A stretch of DNA of 64,000 nucleotides from Canna indica (lineage: Eukaryota > Streptophyta > Magnoliopsida > Zingiberales > Cannaceae), in contig CP136896.1 in the NCBI GenBank assembly GCA_034359265.1, forward strand, positions 36,012,001 through 36,076,000, given 5' to 3'. The notes below the pieces were generated by a model. It was not told the origin of the DNA, made no database searches, and saw only the letters and a list, made by a program, of their open reading frames with translations. The position numbers and the translations under genes are program-made. Shown here piece after piece: positions 51,506-62,001 of this stretch; position 1 is the first letter of the stretch; every line of letters starts with the position of its first letter.

Positions 51506-52958
51506 GAGTCGCTCGGTACTCAGATTACCGGGCGTTTCGAGCCGATACCCCGAAGTTCAATCAGTCGGCCTCGTTCAAAATCAATTCGAAAAATCGTGCA
51601 ATTCTTTGCATTAGTCTATCAAAAATAACTCGATTAACAACTTCACCCATCACAGTGAATGTTCTGGAGTCGCCCGGGACTCAGATTACAGGGCGTTTCG
51701 AGCCGATACCCCGAAGTTCAATTAGTCGGCATCGTTCAAGATCTATTCGAAAAAGCATGCAATTCTTTGCATTAGTCTGTCAAAAATAACTCGATTAACA
51801 ACTTCTCCCATCACAGTGAATGTTCTGGAGTCGCTCGGGACTCAGATTACATGGCGTTTCGAGCCGATACCCCGAAGTTCAATCAGTCTGCTTCGTTCAA
51901 GATTCGATTCGAAAAATAGTGCAATTCTGTGCATTAGTCTGTCAAGAATAACTCGATTAACAACTTCTCCCATCGCAGTGAATGTTCTGGAGTCGCTCGG
52001 TACTCAGATTACTGGGCGTTTCGAGCCGATACCCCGAAGTTCAATCAGTCGGCCTCGTTCAAGATTCTATTCGAAAAATAGTGCAATTCTGTGCATTAGT
52101 CTGTCGAGAATAACTCGATTAACAACTTCTCCCATCGCAGTGAATGTTCTGGAGTCGCTCGGTACTCAGATTACTGGGCGTTTCGAGCCGATACCTCGAA
52201 TTTCAATCAGTCGGCTTCGTTCAAGATTCTATTCGAAAAATCGTGCAATTCTGTGCATTAGTCTGTCAAAAATAACTCGATTAACAACTTCTCCCATCGC
52301 AGTGAATGTTCTGGAGTCGCTCGGTACTCAGATTACTGGGCGTTTCGAGCTGATACCCCGAAGTTCAATCAGTCGGCATCGTTCAAGATCTATACGAAAA
52401 ATCATGCAATTCTTTGCATTAGTCTGTCAAAAATAACTCGATTAACAACTTCTCCCATCACAGTGAATGTTCTGGAGTCGCTCGGGACTCAGATTACAGG
52501 GCATTTCGAGCCGATACCCCGAAGTTCAATCAGTCTGCTTCGTTCAAGATTCTATTCGAAAAATAGTGCAATTCTGTGCATTAGTCTGTCGAGAATAACT
52601 CGATTAACAATTTCTCCCATCGCAGTGAATGTTCTGGAGTCGCTCGGGACTCAGATTACAGGGCGTTTCGAGCCGATACCCCGAAGTTCAATCAGTCGGC
52701 CTCGTTCAAAATCAATTCGAAAAATCGTGCAATTCTTTGCATTAGTCTATCAAAAATAACTCGATTAACAACTTCTCCCATCACAGTGAATGTTCTGGAG
52801 TCGCCCGGGACTCAGATTACAGGGCGTTTCGAGCCGATACCCCGAAGTTCAATCAGTCGGCATCGTTCAAGATCTATTCGAAAAAGCATGCAATTCTTTG
52901 CATTAGTCTGTCAAAAATAACTCGATTAACAACTTCTCCCATCACAGTGAATGTTCTG
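51506..52958. repeat. 9-mer, C-D-H/B-L-I-K-F-C-D, copy 1
   Basis: C 51506 (attaccggg), D 51667, H/B 51828 (gattcgattcg, tcaagaata), L 51990, I 52152, K 52314, F 52475 (gcatttcg), C 52637 (starts gggactc) and D 52798 total 1453 bp. L is a C/F chimera: cggcctcg followed by gattctattcg. The rare cttcaccca variant near 51641 recurs 4,845 bp later. Confidence 0.9.
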
Positions 52959-55057
52959 GAGTCGCTCGGGACTCAGATTACATGGCGTTTCGAGCCGATA
53001 CCCCGAAGTTCAATCAGTCTGCTTCGTTCAAGATTCTATTCGAAAAATAGTGCAATTCTGTGCATTAGTCTGTCGAGAATAACTCGATTAACAACTTCTC
53101 CCATCGCAGTGAATGTTCTGGAGTCGCTCGGTACTCAGATTACTGGGCGTTTCGAGCCGATACCTCGAATTTCAATCAGTCGGCTTCGTTCAAGATTCTA
53201 TTCGAAAAATCGTGCAATTCTATGCATTAGTCTGTCAAAAATAACTCGATTAACAACTTCTCCCATCGCAGTGAATGTTCTGGAGTCGCTCGGTACTCAG
53301 ATTACAGGGCGTTTCGAGCCGATACCCCGAAGTTCAATCAGTCGGCATCGTTCAAGATCTATACGAAAAATCATGCAATTCTTTGCATTAGTCTGTCAAA
53401 AATAACTCGATTAACAACTTCTCCCATCACAGTGAATGTTCTGGAGTCGCTCGGGACTCAGATTACAGGGCATTTCGAGCCGATACCCCGAAGTTCAATC
53501 AGTCTGCTTCGTTCAAGATTCTATTCGAAAAATAGTGCAATTCTGTGCATTAGTCTGTCGAGAATAACTCGATTAACAATTTCTCCCATCGCAGTGAATG
53601 TTCTGGAGTCGCTCGGGACTCAGATTACAGGGCGTTTCGAGCCGATACCCCGAAGTTCAATCAGTCTGCTTCGTTCAAGATTCTATTCGAAAAATAGTGC
53701 AATTCTGTGCATTAGTCTGTCGAGAATAACTCGATTAACAATTTCTCCCATCGCAGTGAATGTTCTGGAATCGCTCGGTACTCAGATTACTGGGCGTTTC
53801 GAGCCGATACCCCGAAGTTCAATCAGTCGACCTCGTTCAAAATCAATTCGAAAAATCGTGCAATTCTTTGCAATAGTCTGTCAAAAATAACTCGATTAAC
53901 AACTTCTCCCATCACAGTGAATGTTCTGGAGTCGCTCGGGACTCAGATTACAGGGCGTTTCGAGCCGATACCCCGAAGTTCAATCAGTCGGCATCGTCCA
54001 AGATCTATTCGAAAAAACATGCAATTCTTTGCATTAGTCTATCAAAAATAACTCGATTAACAACTTCTCCCATCACAGTGAATGTTATGGAGTCGCTCGG
54101 GACTCTGATTACAGGGCGTTTCGAGCCGATACCCCGAAGTTCAATCAGTCTACTTCGTACAAGATTCTATTCGAAAAATAGTGCAATTCTGTGCATTAGT
54201 CTGTCAAGAATAACTCGATTAACAATTTCTCCCATCGCAGTGAATGTTCTGGAATCACTCGGTACTCAGATTACTGGGCGTTTCGAGCCGATACCCCGAA
54301 GTTCAATCAGTCGACCTCGTTCAAAATCAATTCGAAAAATCGTGCAATTCTTTGCAATAGTCTGTCAAAAATAACTCGATTAACAACTTCTCCCATCACA
54401 GTGAATGTTCTGGAGTCGCTCGGGACTCAGATTACAGGGCGTTTCGAGCCGATACCCCGAAGTTCAATCAGTCGGCATCGTCCAAGATCTATTCGAAAAA
54501 ACATGCAATTCTTTGCATTAGTCTATCAAAAATAACTCGATTAACAACTTCTCCCATCACAGTGAATGTTATGGAGTCGCTCGGGACTCTGATTACAGGG
54601 CGTTTCGAGCCGATACCCCGAAGTTCAATCAGTCTGCTTCGTACAAGATTCTATTCGAAAAATAGTGCAATTCTGTGCATTAGTCTGTCAAGAATAACTC
54701 GATTAACAACTTCTCCCATCGCAGTGAATGTTCTGGAGTCGCTCGGTACTCAGATTACTGGGCGTTTCGAGCCGATACCCCGAAGTTCAATCAGTCGGCC
54801 TCGTTCAAAATCAATTCGAAAAATCGTGCAATTCTTTGCATTAGTCTATCAAAAATAACTCGATTAACAACTTCTCCCATCACAGTGAATGTTCTGGAGT
54901 CGCCCGGGACTCAGATTACAGGGCGTTTCGAGCCGATACCCCGAAGTTCAATTAGTCGGCATCGTTCAAGATCTATTCGAAAAAGCATGCAATTCTTTGC
55001 ATTAGTCTGTCAAAAATAACTCGATTAACAACTTCTCCCATCACAGTGAATGTTCTG
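52959..55057. repeat. 13-mer HOR (2099 bp), copy 1
   Basis: H 52959, I 53121, K 53283 (gagccgatacc form), F 53444, F 53606, G3 53768, A3 53929, B3 54090 (tctacttcg), G3 54252 (gaatcactc at 54257), A3 54413, B3 54574, C 54736 and D 54897. Six 162-bp and seven 161-bp monomers give 2099 bp. This is the dominant unit of the right flank. Confidence 0.93.
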
Positions 55058-56350
55058 GAGTCGCTCGGGACTCAGATTACATGGCGTTTCGAGCCGATAC
55101 CCCGAAGTTCAATCCGTCTGCTTCGTTCAAGATTCTATTCGAAAAATAGTGCAATTCTGTGCATTAGTCTGTCGAGAATAACTCGATTAACAACTTCTCC
55201 CATCGCAGTGAATGTTCTGGAGTCGCTCGGTACTCAGATTACTGGGCGTTTCGAGCCGATACCTCGAATTTCAATCAGTCGACTTCGTTCAAGATTCTAT
55301 TCGAAAAATCGTGCAATTCTGTGCATTAGTCTGTCAAAAATAACTCGATTAACAACTTCTCCCATCGCAGTGAATGTTCTGGAGTCGCTCGGTACTCAGA
55401 TTACTGGGCGTTTCGAGCTGATACCCCGAAGTTCAATCAGTCGGCATCGTTCAAGATCTATACGAAAAATCATGCAATTCTTTGCATTAGTCTGTCAAAA
55501 ATAACTCGATTAACAACTTCTCCCATCACAGTGAATGTTCTGGAGTCGCTCGGGACTCAGATTACAGGGCATTTCGAGCCGATACCCCGAAGTTCAATCA
55601 GTCTGCTTCGTTCAAGATTCTATTCGAAAAATAGTGCAATTCTGTGCATTAGTCTGTCGAGAATAACTCGATTAACAATTTCTCCCATCGCAGTGAATGT
55701 TCTGGAGTCGCTCGGGACTCAGATTACAGGGCGTTTCGAGCCGATACCCCGAAGTTCAATCAGTCTGCTTCGTTCAAGATTCTATTCGAAAAATAGTGCA
55801 ATTCTGTGCATTAGTCTGTCGAGAATAACTCGATTAACAATTTCTCCCATCGCAGTGAATGTTCTGGAATCGCTCGGTACTCAGATTACTGGGCGTTTCG
55901 AGCCGATACCCCGAAGTTCAATCAGTCGACCTCGTTCAAAATCAATTCGAAAAATCGTGCAATTCTTTGCAATAGTCTGTCAAAAATAACTCGATTAACA
56001 ACTTCTCCCATCACAGTGAATGTTCTGGAGTCGCTCGGGACTCAGATTACAGGGCGTTTCGAGCCGATACCCCGAAGTTCAATCAGTCTACTTCGTACAA
56101 GATTCTATTCGAAAAATAGTGCAATTCTGTGCATTAGTCTGTCAAGAATAACTCGATTAACAATTTCTCCCATCGCAGTGAATGTTCTGGAATCGCTCGG
56201 TACTCAGATGACTGGGCGTTTCGAGCCGATACCCCGAAGTTCAATCAGTCGACCTCGTTCAAAATCAATTCGAAAAATCGTGCAATTCTTTGCAATAGTC
56301 CGTCAAAAATAACTCGATTAACAACTTCTCCCATCACAGTGAATGTTCTG
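55058..56350. repeat. Truncated 13-mer, H-I-K-F-F-G3-B3-G3 (8 monomers)
   Basis: H 55058 (atccgtctg), I 55220 (cgacttcg), K 55382, F 55543, F 55705, G3 55867, B3 56028 and G3 56190 total 1293 bp. B3 at 56028 begins gactcagatta like A3 and continues tctacttcgtac, so A3-B3 was collapsed to one chimeric monomer. The next C closes a 4,845-bp repeat. Confidence 0.9.
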
Positions 56351-57803
56351 GAGTCGCTCGGTACTCAGATTACCGGGCGTTTCGAGCCGATACCCCGAAG
56401 TTCAATCAGTCGGCCTCGTTCAAAATCAATTCGAAAAATCGTGCAATTCTTTGCATTAGTCTATCAAAAATAACTCGATTAACAACTTCACCCATCACAG
56501 TGAATGTTCTGGAGTCGCCCGGGACTCAGATTACAGGGCGTTTCGAGCCGATACCCCGAAGTTCAATTAGTCGGCATCGTTCAAGATCTATTCGAAAAAG
56601 CATGCAATTCTTTGCATTAGTCTGTCAAAAATAACTCGATTAACAACTTCTCCCATCACAGTGAATGTTCTGGAGTCGCTCGGGACTCAGATTACATGGC
56701 GTTTCGAGCCGATACCCCGAAGTTCAATCAGTCTGCTTCGTTCAAGATTCGATTCGAAAAATAGTGCAATTCTGTGCATTAGTCTGTCAAGAATAACTCG
56801 ATTAACAACTTCTCCCATCGCAGTGAATGTTCTGGAGTCGCTCGGTACTCAGATTACTGGGCGTTTCGAGCCGATACCCCGAAGTTCAATCAGTCGGCCT
56901 CGTTCAAGATTCTATTCGAAAAATAGTGCAATTCTGTGCATTAGTCTGTCGAGAATAACTCGATTAACAACTTCTCCCATCGCAGTGAATGTTCTGGAGT
57001 CGCTCGGTACTCAGATTACTGGGCGTTTCGAGCCGATACCTCGAATTTCAATCAGTCGGCTTCGTTCAAGATTCTATTCGAAAAATCGTGCAATTCTGTG
57101 CATTAGTCTGTCAAAAATAACTCGATTAACAACTTCTCCCATCGCAGTGAATGTTCTGGAGTCGCTCGGTACTCAGATTACTGGGCGTTTCGAGCTGATA
57201 CCCCGAAGTTCAATCAGTCGGCATCGTTCAAGATCTATACGAAAAATCATGCAATTCTTTGCATTAGTCTGTCAAAAATAACTCGATTAACAACTTCTCC
57301 CATCACAGTGAATGTTCTGGAGTCGCTCGGGACTCAGATTACAGGGCATTTCGAGCCGATACCCCGAAGTTCAATCAGTCTGCTTCGTTCAAGATTCTAT
57401 TCGAAAAATAGTGCAATTCTGTGCATTAGTCTGTCGAGAATAACTCGATTAACAATTTCTCCCATCGCAGTGAATGTTCTGGAGTCGCTCGGGACTCAGA
57501 TTACAGGGCGTTTCGAGCCGATACCCCGAAGTTCAATCAGTCGGCCTCGTTCAAAATCAATTCGAAAAATCGTGCAATTCTTTGCATTAGTCTATCAAAA
57601 ATAACTCGATTAACAACTTCTCCCATCACAGTGAATGTTCTGGAGTCGCCCGGGACTCAGATTACAGGGCGTTTCGAGCCGATACCCCGAAGTTCAATCA
57701 GTCGGCATCGTTCAAGATCTATTCGAAAAAGCATGCAATTCTTTGCATTAGTCTGTCAAAAATAACTCGATTAACAACTTCTCCCATCACAGTGAATGTT
57801 CTG
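56351..57803. repeat. 9-mer, C-D-H/B-L-I-K-F-C-D, copy 2
   Basis: C 56351 (attaccggg), D 56512, H/B 56673, L 56835, I 56997, K 57159, F 57320, C 57482 and D 57643 total 1453 bp. It reproduces 51506-52958 exactly 4,845 bp downstream, including the attaccggg and cttcaccca (near 56486) variants and the unusual H/B and L chimeras. Confidence 0.93.
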
Positions 57804-59902
57804 GAGTCGCTCGGGACTCAGATTACATGGCGTTTCGAGCCGATACCCCGAAGTTCAATCAGTCTGCTTCGTTCAAGATTCTATTCGAAAAATAGTGCAA
57901 TTCTGTGCATTAGTCTGTCGAGAATAACTCGATTAACAACTTCTCCCATCGCAGTGAATGTTCTGGAGTCGCTCGGTACTCAGATTACTGGGCGTTTCGA
58001 GCCGATACCTCGAATTTCAATCAGTCGGCTTCGTTCAAGATTCTATTCGAAAAATCGTGCAATTCTGTGCATTAGTCTGTCAAAAATAACTCGATTAACA
58101 ACTTCTCCCATCGCAGTGAATGTTCTGGAGTCGCTCGGTACTCAGATTACTGGGCGTTTCGAGCTGATACCCCGAAGTTCAATCAGTCGGCATCGTTCAA
58201 GATCTATACGAAAAATCATGCAATTCTTTGCATTAGTCTGTCAAAAATAACTCGATTAACAACTTCTCCCATCACAGTGAATGTTCTGGAGTCGCTCGGG
58301 ACTCAGATTACAGGGCATTTCGAGCCGATACCCCGAAGTTCAATCAGTCTGCTTCGTTCAAGATTCTATTCGAAAAATAGTGCAATTCTGTGCATTAGTC
58401 TGTCGAGAATAACTCGATTAACAATTTCTCCCATCGCAGTGAATGTTCTGGAGTCGCTCGGGACTCAGATTACAGGGCGTTTCGAGCCGATACCCCGAAG
58501 TTCAATCAGTCTGCTTCGTTCAAGATTCTATTCGAAAAATAGTGCAATTCTGTGCATTAGTCTGTCGAGAATAACTCGATTAACAATTTCTCCCATCGCA
58601 GTGAATGTTCTGGAATCGCTCGGTACTCAGATTACTGGGCGTTTCGAGCCGATACCCCGAAGTTCAATCAGTCGACCTCGTTCAAAATCAATTCGAAAAA
58701 TCGTGCAATTCTTTGCAATAGTCTGTCAAAAATAACTCGATTAACAACTTCTCCCATCACAGTGAATGTTCTGGAGTCGCTCGGGACTCAGATTACAGGG
58801 CGTTTCGAGCCGATACCCCGAAGTTCAATCAGTCGGCATCGTCCAAGATCTATTCGAAAAAACATGCAATTCTTTGCATTAGTCTATCAAAAATAACTCG
58901 ATTAACAACTTCTCCCATCACAGTGAATGTTATGGAGTCGCTCGGGACTCTGATTACAGGGCGTTTCGAGCCGATACCCCGAAGTTCAATCAGTCTACTT
59001 CGTACAAGATTCTATTCGAAAAATAGTGCAATTCTGTGCATTAGTCTGTCAAGAATAACTCGATTAACAATTTCTCCCATCGCAGTGAATGTTCTGGAAT
59101 CGCTCGGTACTCAGATTACTGGGCGTTTCGAGCCGATACCCCGAAGTTCAATCAGTCGACCTCGTTCAAAATCAATTCGAAAAATCGTGCAATTCTTTGC
59201 AATAGTCTGTCAAAAATAACTCGATTAACAACTTCTCCCATCACAGTGAATGTTCTGGAGTCGCTCGGGACTCAGATTACAGGGCGTTTCGAGCCGATAC
59301 CCCGAAGTTCAATCAGTCGGCATCGTCCAAGATCTATTCGAAAAAACATGCAATTCTTTGCATTAGTCTATCAAAAATAACTCGATTAACAACTTCTCCC
59401 ATCACAGTGAATGTTATGGAGTCGCTCGGGACTCTGATTACAGGGCGTTTCGAGCCGATACCCCGAAGTTCAATCAGTCTGCTTCGTACAAGATTCTATT
59501 CGAAAAATAGTGCAATTCTGTGCATTAGTCTGTCAAGAATAACTCGATTAACAACTTCTCCCATCGCAGTGAATGTTCTGGAGTCGCTCGGTACTCAGAT
59601 TACTGGGCGTTTCGAGCCGATACCCCGAAGTTCAATCAGTCGGCCTCGTTCAAAATCAATTCGAAAAATCGTGCAATTCTTTGCATTAGTCTATCAAAAA
59701 TAACTCGATTAACAACTTCTCCCATCACAGTGAATGTTCTGGAGTCGCCCGGGACTCAGATTACAGGGCGTTTCGAGCCGATACCCCGAAGTTCAATTAG
59801 TCGGCATCGTTCAAGATCTATTCGAAAAAGCATGCAATTCTTTGCATTAGTCTGTCAAAAATAACTCGATTAACAACTTCTCCCATCACAGTGAATGTTC
59901 TG
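57804..59902. repeat. 13-mer HOR (2099 bp), copy 2
   Basis: H 57804, I 57966, K 58128, F 58289, F 58451, G3 58613, A3 58774, B3 58935 (tctacttcg), G3 59097, A3 59258, B3 59419, C 59581 and D 59742. It corresponds to 52959-55057 at 4,845 bp and to the next unit at 2,099 bp. Confidence 0.93.
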
Positions 59903-62001
59903 GAGTCGCTCGGGACTCAGATTACATGGCGTTTCGAGCCGATACCCCGAAGTTCAATCAGTCTGCTTCGTTCAAGATTCTATTCGAAAAATAGTGCAAT
60001 TCTGTGCATTAGTCTGTCGAGAATAACTCGATTAACAACTTCTCCCATCGCAGTGAATGTTCTGGAGTCGCTCGGTACTCAGATTACTGGGCGTTTCGAG
60101 CCGATACCTCGAATTTCAATCAGTCGACTTCGTTCAAGATTCTATTCGAAAAATCGTGCAATTCTGTGCATTAGTCTGTCAAAAATAACTCGATTAACAA
60201 CTTCTCCCATCGCAGTGAATGTTCTGGAGTCGCTCGGTACTCAGATTACTGGGCGTTTCGAGCTGATACCCCGAAGTTCAATCAGTCGGCATCGTTCAAG
60301 ATCTATACGAAAAATCATGCAATTCTTTGCATTAGTCTGTCAAAAATAACTCGATTAACAACTTCTCCCATCACAGTGAATGTTCTGGAGTCGCTCGGGA
60401 CTCAGATTACAGGGCATTTCGAGCCGATACCCCGAAGTTCAATCAGTCTGCTTCGTTCAAGATTCTATTCGAAAAATAGTGCAATTCTGTGCATTAGTCT
60501 GTCGAGAATAACTCGATTAACAATTTCTCCCATCGCAGTGAATGTTCTGGAGTCGCTCGGGACTCAGATTACAGGGCGTTTCGAGCCGATACCCCGAAGT
60601 TCAATCAGTCTGCTTCGTTCAAGATTCTATTCGAAAAATAGTGCAATTCTGTGCATTAGTCTGTCGAGAATAACTCGATTAACAATTTCTCCCATCGCAG
60701 TGAATGTTCTGGAATCGCTCGGTACTCAGATTACTGGGCGTTTCGAGCCGATACCCCGAAGTTCAATCAGTCGACCTCGTTCAAAATCAATTCGAAAAAT
60801 CGTGCAATTCTTTGCAATAGTCTGTCAAAAATAACTCGATTAACAACTTCTCCCATCACAGTGAATGTTCTGGAGTCGCTCGGGACTCAGATTACAGGGC
60901 GTTTCGAGCCGATACCCCGAAGTTCAATCAGTCGGCATCGTCCAAGATCTATTCGAAAAAACATGCAATTCTTTGCATTAGTCTATCAAAAATAACTCGA
61001 TTAACAACTTCTCCCATCACAGTGAATGTTATGGAGTCGCTCGGGACTCTGATTACAGGGCGTTTCGAGCCGATACCCCGAAGTTCAATCAGTCTACTTC
61101 GTACAAGATTCTATTCGAAAAATAGTGCAATTCTGTGCATTAGTCTGTCAAGAATAACTCGATTAACAATTTCTCCCATCGCAGTGAATGTTCTGGAATC
61201 GCTCGGTACTCAGATTACTGGGCGTTTCGAGCCGATACCCCGAAGTTCAATCAGTCGACCTCGTTCAAAATCAATTCGAAAAATCGTGCAATTCTTTGCA
61301 ATAGTCTGTCAAAAATAACTCGATTAACAACTTCTCCCATCACAGTGAATGTTCTGGAGTCGCTCGGGACTCAGATTATAGGGCGTTTCGAGCCGATACC
61401 CCGAAGTTCAATCAGTCGGCATCGTCCAAGATCTATTCGAAAAAACATGCAATTCTTTGCATTAGTCTATCAAAAATAACTCGATTAACAACTTCTCCCA
61501 TCACAGTGAATGTTATGGAGTCGCTCGGGACTCTGATTACAGGGCGTTTCGAGCCGATACCCCGAAGTTCAATCAGTCTGCTTCGTACAAGATTCTATTC
61601 GAAAAATAGTGCAATTCTGTGCATTAGTCTGTCAAGAATAACTCGATTAACAACTTCTCCCATCGCAGTGAATGTTCTGGAGTCGCTCGGTACTCAGATT
61701 ACTGGGCGTTTCGAGCCGATACCCCGAAGTTCAATCAGTCGGCCTCGTTCAAAATCAATTCGAAAAATCGTGCAATTCTTTGCATTAGTCTATCAAAAAT
61801 AACTCGATTAACAACTTCTCCCATCACAGTGAATGTTCTGGAGTCGCCCGGGACTCAGATTACAGGGCGTTTCGAGCCGATACCCCGAAGTTCAATTAGT
61901 CGGCATCGTTCAAGATCTATTCGAAAAAGCATGCAATTCTTTGCATTAGTCTGTCAAAAATAACTCGATTAACAACTTCTCCCATCACAGTGAATGTTCT
62001 G
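59903..62001. repeat. 13-mer HOR (2099 bp), copy 3
   Basis: H 59903, I 60065 (cgacttcg, as at 55220), K 60227, F 60388, F 60550, G3 60712, A3 60873, B3 61034 (tctacttcg), G3 61196, A3 61357 (ttatagggcg near 61378), B3 61518, C 61680 and D 61841. Order and lengths are the same as copy 2. Confidence 0.93.
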
